Source: Candidatus Gastranaerophilales bacterium (GTDB taxonomy: Bacteria; Cyanobacteriota; Vampirovibrionia; Gastranaerophilales; Gastranaerophilaceae). Taken from it: a stretch of 8,214 nt of DNA. The stretch spans positions 1 to 8,214 of the forward strand of contig CANRHJ010000086.1 of assembly GCA_947630355.1 (NCBI GenBank). Direction: 5' to 3'. Position 1 is the first letter of the stretch. The number at the start of each line of letters is the position of its first letter. Shown here piece by piece: positions 1-5,947 of the stretch. A model generated the notes under the pieces. It worked only from the letters and a program-made list of their open reading frames with translations, searched no databases and was not told where the DNA came from. The position numbers were made by a program, and so were the translations under genes.

Positions 1-893
1 TGATATGATGATAAGTTTCCGGTTTGAACTCCGCTTTTAACACTACAAGCAATAGTTCCTCCGCCTAATGAACCTTCAGGAGTATTGTTTGCAGAACTCT
101 GCATCTTTATTGTTGCATTTAATTGTGATGTATAATTACTGCTTGAATTTGATGATGTTGTTACAGGTATATCAAATAATGTTTCGCATATCATCTTTGC
201 CATTTCAAACGGTGTCGTATGATTTACCCTGTATGTCGTCATCATCGGCTTCTTATCAAATTTATCAACAATCTTTTTTGCCATTTGATAATCATTTTCC
301 GTTCCGAAAATCAGCAATTCATTACGCTCTGCATTTGTTGTTACAATCGGACCGTAAGATAAACCGGGAGCATTTAATGAAAATATGTTCGTATTTAAAA
401 ATTGTGCCAAATATGCCGCATCAACATACTTTACCGGGAGTACCGCTATGTTATCTTTTGTTAAATTTAACGTTTCCGCCTGGTTTGTTGCCACTACCAG
501 CATTGTCTTATCTTTAATTACATATGTTAAATTGGTCATTTTCATAACCATTTTAAAAGCATCTTCCAAGCTGACATCAACCAAATCCAACGTAACATTT
601 CCCGTAACGGAAGAGTGGAATACAATGTTCAATCCTGCCTTATCGGCAAACATTCTTAATACCTGCTGTACATCCGTACTGCGCAAGCTCAATGTTATCT
701 TTTGTCCCGCAGCTTCATTAAAATTCACATCGCCTTCCAATCTTATTTTATTTGGCGTTGAATAATCAGTTCTTACTGCCGGCTGGTTCATGTCATATAC
801 AAGAGGAGCTGCATTCCCTATATTACTCGCAAGTAATGACACACACCCAGTTACCGCCAATAGTTTCGATATGTTTTTTAAACTTCTTTTCAT
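1..893 (-). CDS. Secretin, PilQ/GspD family, N-terminal part (runs off left edge)
   Basis: Reading the minus strand from an ATG at 893-891 gives 297 codons with no stop, so this is the 5' part of a longer gene; secretins are usually 400-800 residues and the outer-membrane barrel lies beyond the window. The start MKRSLKNISK and the following hydrophobic stretch ending GNA-AP look like a signal peptide cut near residue 28. Residues ~65-136 fit an STN/secretin N0 domain (LSLRSTDVQQVLRMFAD, later LVDVSLEDAFKMVM). Residues ~148-215 fit a KH-like N1 domain (VLPVKYVDAAYLAQFL, then TTNAERNELLIFGT and IVDKFDKKP). A second N domain begins near residue 220 and is broken by a Ser/Asn/Thr-rich loop (~245-275). 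Secretins form the outer-membrane channel of type IV pili or type II secretion. The PilP/GspC-like gene 19 bp upstream supports a pilus-type role. Its AGAGGAG ribosome site overlaps the upstream stop but sits 14 nt from the ATG, which is long. PilQ versus GspD cannot be settled without the C-terminus. Confidence 0.88.
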   Translation of the reverse strand, partial: MKRSLKNISKLLAVTGCVSLLASNIGNAAPLVYDMNQPAVRTDYSTPNKIRLEGDVNFNEAAGQKITLSLRSTDVQQVLRMFADKAGLNIVFHSSVTGNVTLDLVDVSLEDAFKMVMKMTNLTYVIKDKTMLVVATNQAETLNLTKDNIAVLPVKYVDAAYLAQFLNTNIFSLNAPGLSYGPIVTTNAERNELLIFGTENDYQMAKKIVDKFDKKPMMTTYRVNHTTPFEMAKMICETLFDIPVTTSSNSSSNYTSQLNATIKMQSSANNTPEGSLGGGTIACSVKSGVQTGNLSSY

Positions 894-912
894 AATATAT
901 GCTTATACTCCT

Positions 913-1959
913 CTAATTATTATTCTTATATCTACCTGCAAATTTATTTTCCAAATTAGCAACAGCCGGTCTCTTCTCTAACGAGCCTCTTGTAAACAGT
1001 TCACCTACTGATGCTACATAACTGTTACTTTTATATTTTATCTGTACGCAGTCTTTTGTTATACTTTCTATCGTATATCCCGATACTGTATCGCCTACTC
1101 TTACAAATTGATCAACTCCGTTTAAGTTAACTATCGCTGAGGGACTATTTTCATCGTACATTATTCCGGATATCTGGGTTTGTAACAATTTTGTTAAATT
1201 TTCATCGGCAACTGATTTTACGGGCGGTTCTATGATTTCAAAACCCGTATTATTTAACAAATCTTCACTTTTATTCTTGTCCTCTATTACCGGCGGTTTA
1301 AACGGATTTGTTCTTGCCGCAGGATTATATGTTACCATTATTGTATCATTTTCTTTACCTACATTTGACAATAATCCTCCTTCAGAGAATATATCATCGT
1401 TATTATTTTTTTCTTCCGGAGCCGGTTGGTCGGATACTGTTGCCACTATTTCGGTTCCTTCATTATTTTCTACCGGTATATTTGCTTCTCCCGTCTGATT
1501 ATTAAAGTCAACACTTATCATATCATTATTTGCATTACCGTCTTGTTCAAAGAAATCATCATTTGGGGCATCATTCGTTTGTATTTCAATTCCGCCTTCC
1601 GACGGAGCTGCAACTGTTTCCTGTACATTATTGCTTACACTCTGTCCTCCTGATGACGAACGCTTTGTTATAAAGAATACGGCACCCGCTAACAATAATA
1701 ATACTAATATAAGTACAACAATTATTATGATACCGTTTCCGTTGCTTTTATTATTTGACGGATTTTCATAATCATCATCTTCGTCGTCATACTCTTCATC
1801 ACTATTCTCATCATATTCCGTATTATCATAATCGGAGTTCTCTCCGTCTTCTTCATACGTCTGTTCGGAATATTGACCTGCTTCGTCTTCATATTCCTCA
1901 GGATAATCTTGTGATTCTTCTTCCTTATATTCTTCCCACTGATTTTCGTTATCTGCCAT
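913..1959 (-). CDS. PilP/GspC-like single-pass membrane protein with acidic N-terminal tail
   Basis: 348 residues from ATG 1959; an in-frame GTG at 1968 would add three residues and has a GGA seven bases upstream, so either start is possible. Counted from the GTG form: residues 11-70 contain 31 Asp/Glu and 9 Tyr with a single Lys. Residues ~80-100 form one transmembrane helix rich in Ile/Val/Leu. A long Asn/Asp/Glu/Pro-rich linker follows to ~215. Then comes RTNPFKPP (219-226), resembling the R-x-PF segment before the PilP/GspC homology domain. A compact beta domain at ~262-325 (ISGIMYDENSPSAIVNLNG, FVRVGDTVSGYTIESITKD) matches the HR-type fold that binds secretin N domains. PilP and GspC link the inner-membrane assembly platform to the secretin, and the next gene is a secretin, so this is the likely partner. 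The acidic tail is not usual for PilP (normally a short lipoprotein) or GspC. Family assignment rests on motif layout and context. Confidence 0.72.
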   Translation of the reverse strand: MADNENQWEEYKEEESQDYPEEYEDEAGQYSEQTYEEDGENSDYDNTEYDENSDEEYDDEDDDYENPSNNKSNGNGIIIIVVLILVLLLLAGAVFFITKRSSSGGQSVSNNVQETVAAPSEGGIEIQTNDAPNDDFFEQDGNANNDMISVDFNNQTGEANIPVENNEGTEIVATVSDQPAPEEKNNNDDIFSEGGLLSNVGKENDTIMVTYNPAARTNPFKPPVIEDKNKSEDLLNNTGFEIIEPPVKSVADENLTKLLQTQISGIMYDENSPSAIVNLNGVDQFVRVGDTVSGYTIESITKDCVQIKYKSNSYVASVGELFTRGSLEKRPAVANLENKFAGRYKNNN

Positions 1960-1997
1960 ATCTCTCACTCATTATTCCAAATATGCTTCTTTTTTTT

Positions 1998-2026
1998 ATT
2001 TTACACGCATTAGTTAAAATGGGCAA
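1998..2026 (-). promoter_or_regulatory. Predicted sigma70-type promoter for the PilP-like/secretin unit
   Basis: On the minus strand TTGCCC (2026-2021) and TAAAAT (2003-1998, five of six consensus bases) are separated by exactly 17 bp. Transcription would start near 1990, giving a leader of about 30 nt before the ATG at 1959. This would make the PilP-like gene and the secretin a separate unit from the tRNA genes upstream. Seen as sequence only; not tested. Confidence 0.5.
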
Positions 2027-2140
2027 ATTAATTTTTATCCGCATTGTTTATTATTTTAAGTTTACGTTGCTTTACTTTTTATTTCGTCAATCATATGCAG
2101 GAATTTTTTATTTTTTATTCTTAAAATTTTTAAACAAAAA

Positions 2141-2211
2141 AGGCGGCACCCAGATTCGAACTGGGGATAAAAGCTTTGCAGGCTTCTGCCTTACCACTTG
2201 GCCATGCCGCC
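2141..2211 (-). tRNA. tRNA-Cys (GCA anticodon)
   Basis: A full cloverleaf of 71 nt folds on the minus strand: 7-bp acceptor stem GGCGGCA/TGCCGCC, D arm GCC-loop-GGC with GTGG, anticodon stem GAAGC/GCTTT around loop CTGCAAA (anticodon GCA), 4-nt variable loop, and T arm CCCAG-TTCGAAT-CTGGG. The discriminator base is U73, the identity base of tRNA-Cys. No CCA is encoded; the sequence runs straight into a T tract (2136-2140) that may help termination. It lies 17 nt downstream of tRNA-Gly and is probably co-transcribed with it. Confidence 0.96.
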
Positions 2212-2228
2212 ACCTATCAAAATTAAAT

Positions 2229-2301
2229 AGCGGAAGACGGGACTCGGACCCGCGACATTCTGCTTGGAAGGCAGATGCTCTACCAACTGAGCTACTTCCG
2301 C
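2229..2301 (-). tRNA. tRNA-Gly (TCC anticodon)
   Basis: A 73-nt cloverleaf on the minus strand: acceptor GCGGAAG/CTTCCGC with discriminator U, D arm with AGTTGGTAGAGC, anticodon stem TCTGC/GCAGA around CTTCCAA (anticodon TCC, reading GGA/GGG), and T arm CGGG-TCCGAGT-CCCG. No CCA is encoded. It is the first gene of a Gly-Cys tRNA pair and lies 54 bp after the mntP stop. Confidence 0.96.
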
Positions 2302-2319
2302 TTAGGTTCTTTCTTATAT

Positions 2320-2348
2320 ATACTACAGTAAAAAATTTTATTTCGCAA
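2320..2348 (-). promoter_or_regulatory. Possible promoter for the tRNA-Gly/tRNA-Cys pair
   Basis: In the short gap between mntP and tRNA-Gly the minus strand has TTGCGA (2348-2343), a 17-bp spacer and TAGTAT (2325-2320), the latter overlapping a further TATATA. The match is only four of six bases per box, so this is tentative. It would allow tRNA transcription independent of mntP, giving a short 5' leader for RNase P removal. Confidence 0.3.
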
Positions 2349-2355
2349 TAGCATT

Positions 2356-3000
2356 TCATATCAGATTTTTTATACCGAGATATATTAATACAATTCCGCC
2401 GATTATTTCTATCACCCTCGATATACTTAACCCTGAACGGCACTGTGCCGCCGTTTCATCGCTATAACTCTCACTTTTTAAAGCCGATTCTTCAATATTT
2501 TGTTTCGCATCTATATTGCACAATTTCCTTGAGCATATTATTGATGCACTCCAATATCCTGCCATACTCATTATTGCAGTAATTATTCCAATCACCGCCG
2601 CTACATTTATATATTCGACTTTTACAAATTTTAATGTTACTCCCGCACCAAATGCATCTATACTCGTCGCTAAAGATAATGTTAATAAACACACTATACT
2701 TATACACTTTTGTATATTATTCTCTTTATTCGCCAACGCATTTTTTATAAATTTTATTCCTAAACATGTAAATATTATAAATACAACTATTTTTGAATAC
2801 GGAAATAACTGTTTATAAAATAATCCGCCAATGTTTCTGCCGGCTATCGGCATTAAAAATTGGAATAAACCAAAGCTAAAGGATAATTTTAAGGAGTTTG
2901 ATATCCTGTTTTTTGTTAATAAAGTCCCGTACGAAAAACTTACAAGCATTGCATCCGTTCCTAATGCCAATGATAGTATTATTATTTCAACAATATTCAT
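2356..3000 (-). CDS. mntP: Putative manganese efflux pump MntP
   Basis: 214-residue polytopic membrane protein of the MntP (formerly DUF204/YebN) family, which exports Mn2+ across the inner membrane. The internal duplication typical of the family is visible. Half one begins with LALGTDAMLVSFSYG in TM1 (Asp16). Half two has LSLATSIDAFGAGVTL (Asp115), the hallmark ATSIDA motif. FQFLMPIAG (~46-54) and the C-terminal EIIGGIVLIYLGIKNLI are also family signatures, and about six TM helices can be counted. It is a little longer than the usual ~185-190 residues because of a hydrophilic insertion between the last two helices (~162-192, Asp/Glu/Lys/Ser-rich). The ATG is preceded by AAGAGA eight or so bases upstream. 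The 5' side (3001-3077) is too short to hold the yybP-ykoY manganese riboswitch often found before mntP, so regulation must be by other means. It is separated from rpsP by that gene's terminator. Confidence 0.9.
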   Translation of the reverse strand: MNIVEIIILSLALGTDAMLVSFSYGTLLTKNRISNSLKLSFSFGLFQFLMPIAGRNIGGLFYKQLFPYSKIVVFIIFTCLGIKFIKNALANKENNIQKCISIVCLLTLSLATSIDAFGAGVTLKFVKVEYINVAAVIGIITAIMSMAGYWSASIICSRKLCNIDAKQNIEESALKSESYSDETAAQCRSGLSISRVIEIIGGIVLIYLGIKNLI

Positions 3001-3079
3001 ATAATGTTCTCTTTTTTAGTACTTAATCGGAATTTCATTCATGTTTTTTGCATAACTTTCTCTTACATTATTTTAATAT

Positions 3080-3107
3080 AAAAAAAAACCGCTTTGATTA
3101 AAGCGGT
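3080..3107 (-). terminator. Intrinsic terminator of rpsP
   Basis: The minus strand shows an 8-bp perfect stem, ACCGCTTT (3107-3100) and AAAGCGGT (3095-3088), with a 4-nt loop, followed by an unbroken run of U ending at 3080. This is a textbook rho-independent terminator 30 bp after the rpsP stop. It implies that rpsP and mntP are separate transcripts. Confidence 0.92.
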
Positions 3108-3137
3108 AAATAAGTGTTCTCTTTCCCTGTAAATCTT

Positions 3138-3494
3138 TTATGCGGAAGCTTCCGTTGCTGCATTTTCAGCATTTGCTGCCGCTGCTTCTTGCTCTGCTTT
3201 TAACTTTGCTTGAGCTTTCTTTGATAATTTTTCCCCGGTCTTTTTAACATAATTTAATGTTCCGTCTTCGTTACATTTATCTATTAAAAATTGAACCGTA
3301 CGCGTTGGTTGGGCACCTTTTGATATCCAATCCAATGCTGATTTCTTATCCAGTTTCATTTCTTTTGTTTTCGGATTATAGTAACCCAATTGTTCTATCG
3401 GCGCCGTTTCTCTCTTTGTTGTTGAGTTTAAAACAACTATTCTGTACATCGGGTTCTTTTTATATCCTAATCTTCTTAATCTTATTTTAACCAT
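3138..3494 (-). CDS. rpsP: 30S ribosomal protein bS16
   Basis: 118 residues. The first ~80 residues are canonical bS16: MVKIRLRRLGYKKNPMYRIVV at the start, then IEQLGYYNP and LDWISKGAQPTRTVQFLI. The protein binds 16S rRNA in the body of the small subunit and is needed for 30S assembly. Most bS16 proteins are 75-90 residues; this one has a C-terminal extension (~89-118) that begins Lys/Ala-rich (SKKAQAKLKAEQEAAAA) and ends Asn/Glu/Ala-rich, probably a helical or disordered tail. The start is well supported by GGAGAG about eight bases upstream. The gene stands alone: the common partners ffh, rimM, trmD and rplS are not adjacent, and a strong terminator follows directly. Confidence 0.97.
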   Translation of the reverse strand: MVKIRLRRLGYKKNPMYRIVVLNSTTKRETAPIEQLGYYNPKTKEMKLDKKSALDWISKGAQPTRTVQFLIDKCNEDGTLNYVKKTGEKLSKKAQAKLKAEQEAAAANAENAATEASA

Positions 3495-3667
3495 TTGGTT
3501 TTCTCTCCATTTTACTGCTTGTTTTTATCTTTGACGATTTGTCTTTTGCAGCCGTTGAACTTTCAAGCCGTTTTTAGAGGATTGCTTTTTTCGTTCCTTA
3601 TTATCAAATCATAACCATAATAATTTATCAAGTGATTTTTTTTTATTTTTGTAACTTTACTTAAACA

Positions 3668-3698
3668 TTTACTATTATCTTATTTATTTCTATATAAT
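3668..3698 (+). promoter_or_regulatory. Predicted promoter of the phosphatase-TPR-lysC operon
   Basis: A perfect TATAAT (3693-3698) lies eight bases before the ATG at 3707. A weak TTTACT (3668-3673) is the best -35 candidate but with a 19-bp spacer. Transcription from this -10 box would begin at about 3704-3707, on or next to the start codon, and there is no Shine-Dalgarno before the ATG. The rest of the 3495-3706 divergent region is A/T-rich with a long T tract (~3641-3649). I found no convincing promoter for the opposite gene rpsP, and no other gene there. Confidence 0.4.
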
Positions 3699-3706
3699 TA
3701 TTTATT

Positions 3707-4192
3707 ATGAATAATAAATCTCATGAATTTAATAATATAGAAATTGTTATAAGTGACTTCGACGGAATATTCACAGATGGCACTCTTGAAGTGTTTTCCG
3801 ACGGCAGAACCTCCAAAAAAATAAATTATAAAGATATTATGGCAGTCTCAATTCTGTTAAAAAACAATATAAAATTTGCCGTTGTTTCAGGTGAAACTTC
3901 TTGCGCCATTGACGTACTCAAGTCAAAATTCCCTCAGATTATTGCCTATCAAAATGAACGCAACAAACTTAATATTGTTAAAAATATTTTAAATAATTTT
4001 AACATTAATCCCTTAAACGTTTTATATATCGGAGATGATATTAATGATTCGGAATGTTTACAATATGTCGGACATCCAGCTACCGTGAAGGATGCTCATT
4101 ACAAAATTAAAAATAAAAATATCCCAAACATATTTATTACAAATGCAAAAGGCGGACAAGCCTTTAGAGAAATTACCGATTTAATAGTATGA
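3707..4192 (+). CDS. KdsC-like HAD-superfamily phosphatase
   Basis: 161 residues, the normal size of the KdsC/YrbI group of HAD phosphatases (C0-type, no cap, usually tetrameric). Motif I is D17-F-D19-G with the family-typical TDG after it. Motif II is VVSG (Ser61), motif III is probably Lys87, and motif IV is GDDINDSE (Asp110, Asp111, Asp114). The C-terminal GGQAFREITDLIV matches the KdsC tail that reaches into the neighbouring active site. Known members hydrolyse KDO-8-phosphate in LPS synthesis or the 9-phosphate of sialic-type nonulosonic acids. Here the usual DG after the first beta hairpin (normally KDG-x-G) is changed to KDIMAV, so the substrate is uncertain. No kdsA, kdsB or nonulosonate gene lies beside it. 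The ATG has no ribosome site and sits just after a -10 box. Its TGA overlaps the next ATG by four bases (ATGA), implying coupled translation. Confidence 0.85.
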   Translation: MNNKSHEFNNIEIVISDFDGIFTDGTLEVFSDGRTSKKINYKDIMAVSILLKNNIKFAVVSGETSCAIDVLKSKFPQIIAYQNERNKLNIVKNILNNFNINPLNVLYIGDDINDSECLQYVGHPATVKDAHYKIKNKNIPNIFITNAKGGQAFREITDLIV

Positions 4193-5943
4193 AAAAATTT
4201 TTTACTCAAATACTTAATAAAATTAACAAGTTTGATAATTATACAAATCAATATTTAAAACTGTCAAATAATATTGAAATACCTGCTTTAGCCTACACAA
4301 ACTGGGGTTTGAAATTAGCCGATGAAAAAAACTTTGATTCGGCTATAGAAAAACTTGAAACTGCGGTTTTAATGTCCAATCAAAATCCCAAACCTTGTAT
4401 CAGTCTCGGTGTAATCTACGCCAGGTTAAAAGATTACAAAAATGCCGAATTATATTTAAAATATGCAATTAAACGCGATTCGCAAAATGCTTATCCTTAT
4501 TCTGTTCTAGGAAGTGTTCTGACTGCTTCTTCAAAATTCAGCGAAGCGGAAGAAAATTTTAAAAAAGCGCTTAAACTGGCACCTCATGATTCTGAAATTT
4601 ATTTAAATTACGGTGTTTTTTACATCAAACTGCAAAAAAAAGTTAAAGCAGTTGAAATACTGAAAAAAGCCAAAGCCTGTAATCCTTCAAATCCTCACGT
4701 ATTATTCATGCTTGGTATGGTATTATTTGAGCTTAATAAAACTCAAGAAGCTTTCTGTGAATTTAAATTACTTGAAGAATTAATACCTGATTATAAAAAT
4801 CTTAATTATTATTTGGCGCTTTGTTATAAAAAAGAAAAAAATTATATGGCTGTTCTTGAATATGCACAAAGAGCCTCGAATGAAAATCCGTTAAACCCCG
4901 ATATTTATATCTTACTGGCTCAAAATTACTTTGACTTAAACGACAAAGATAAAGCTTTACAAACCTTTGAATATGCTTTTCAAAAGGGTATTTCGGATTT
5001 TGAATTATTTCTTGCTTGGGGGATATCCCTTATTAGACTTAACAATATTCAAGAGGCAAAAAATAAAATACTTAAAGCTTTGGAAATTAAACCCGATAAT
5101 GATAATGCTTTTTATCAATTGGGATGCTGCTTTTTTAAAGAAAATAATACAGAAAGAGCTGAAGAACTATTCAGAAAAGCTATTGAAATTAATCCTGAAA
5201 ATTCTTCAGCTTTAGCAGATTTAGGTATTTTATTGTACCGGAAAGAAGATTTCCGTTCCGCAGTAAGTATTATGTTTAATGCAATTGATTTGAATTCAAA
5301 AAATTCTTTTTTGTATTTTTACATAGCTAACACTTATTTTAAAGAAGGTAAATATAAAAAAAGTATTGAATTTTATGATAAAACGTTGGAATATTATCCT
5401 AACCATACGGAAGCTTTAATTAATTATGCCATTACACTGCTGAGAACTGACAGTATAAAGGAAGCTTTGAGAAAAATAAGATCGGCTTATCATATCAACA
5501 AGAACTCAAACAAAATTATGCTCATATATGCTCTTTCAGCTTTGAAAGCAGGAATCAATTCTGATGCCGTTGAAAAAGCTGATTTACTTATTCAAAATAT
5601 TGAAAATAATAAACGCCAAAAAGATATTAATGAGTCAATATCGTCCGACACAGAACTGTTTTATGCCGTTTTAATTAAAGCTCAAGCACTCATTAATTTG
5701 AATAAAGCACAAGAAGCTGTTGATTTATTATCTTCCTTAGATGAAAATATGAAAAACTCGGATATTTTTTATTATTTATCGTTTTTTGCTTATAAAATAC
5801 TTGTAGAAGATAATCCGTCGCAATATAATAAAAACATGTTCCAAGTTTATGCTGATAAAATTAATAAACTTAAAGGGAATAATTTGGAAATAAATCCGGT
5901 AAATTCTTATCTGAATGAAACATTAAATATAAACAAAGGGTAA
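4189..5943 (+). CDS. Tetratricopeptide-repeat (TPR) protein
   Basis: 584 residues made almost entirely of 34-residue TPR units from about residue 33 to 455, with a further repeat near 487-520. I count roughly 12-14 units. Typical examples are PYSVLGSVLTASSKFSEAEE (102-121) and AFYQLGCCFFKENNTERAEE in the centre, with NP or DP turns between units. The first 30 residues are Lys/Asn-rich without a hydrophobic core and no transmembrane helix is seen, so the protein is probably cytoplasmic. The last ~65 residues are not obviously repeats. TPR solenoids are protein-binding scaffolds; the partner cannot be read from sequence. No O-GlcNAc transferase or other catalytic domain is visible. The start overlaps the phosphatase stop (ATGA) with no separate Shine-Dalgarno, and the stop lies four bases before lysC, so all three genes should be made together. 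Confidence 0.9.
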   Translation: MKKFFTQILNKINKFDNYTNQYLKLSNNIEIPALAYTNWGLKLADEKNFDSAIEKLETAVLMSNQNPKPCISLGVIYARLKDYKNAELYLKYAIKRDSQNAYPYSVLGSVLTASSKFSEAEENFKKALKLAPHDSEIYLNYGVFYIKLQKKVKAVEILKKAKACNPSNPHVLFMLGMVLFELNKTQEAFCEFKLLEELIPDYKNLNYYLALCYKKEKNYMAVLEYAQRASNENPLNPDIYILLAQNYFDLNDKDKALQTFEYAFQKGISDFELFLAWGISLIRLNNIQEAKNKILKALEIKPDNDNAFYQLGCCFFKENNTERAEELFRKAIEINPENSSALADLGILLYRKEDFRSAVSIMFNAIDLNSKNSFLYFYIANTYFKEGKYKKSIEFYDKTLEYYPNHTEALINYAITLLRTDSIKEALRKIRSAYHINKNSNKIMLIYALSALKAGINSDAVEKADLLIQNIENNKRQKDINESISSDTELFYAVLIKAQALINLNKAQEAVDLLSSLDENMKNSDIFYYLSFFAYKILVEDNPSQYNKNMFQVYADKINKLKGNNLEINPVNSYLNETLNINKG

Positions 5944-5947
5944 AAAA

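Noticed and set aside
840..846. Lipobox-like VTGC near residue 17 of the secretin
   Set aside because: The hydrophobic stretch before it is only a few residues long and continues past the Cys; cleavage at GNA-AP near residue 28 fits an ordinary signal peptide better. Not fully excluded.
68..981. Several plus-strand reading frames over the left end
   Set aside because: They lie antisense to the minus-strand secretin, whose translation shows a signal peptide and clear STN/N1 domains; the plus frames have no ribosome sites or family features.
2136..2301. tRNA genes as an integration site for a mobile element
   Set aside because: No integrase, no repeated tRNA 3' end and no foreign-looking genes beside them.
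2108..2443. Minus-strand 111-codon frame across the tRNA genes
   Set aside because: It reads straight through both tRNA cloverleaves and into the 3' end of mntP; not a real gene.
3001..3077. yybP-ykoY manganese riboswitch before mntP
   Set aside because: Only ~77 bp lie between the rpsP terminator and the mntP start, with no visible paired GC-rich elements of that riboswitch.
3551..3570. TTGAA/TTCAA palindrome flanked by GCCG in the rpsP leader
   Set aside because: The loop would be two bases and the flanking GCCG copies are direct, not inverted, so no stable hairpin or clear operator results.
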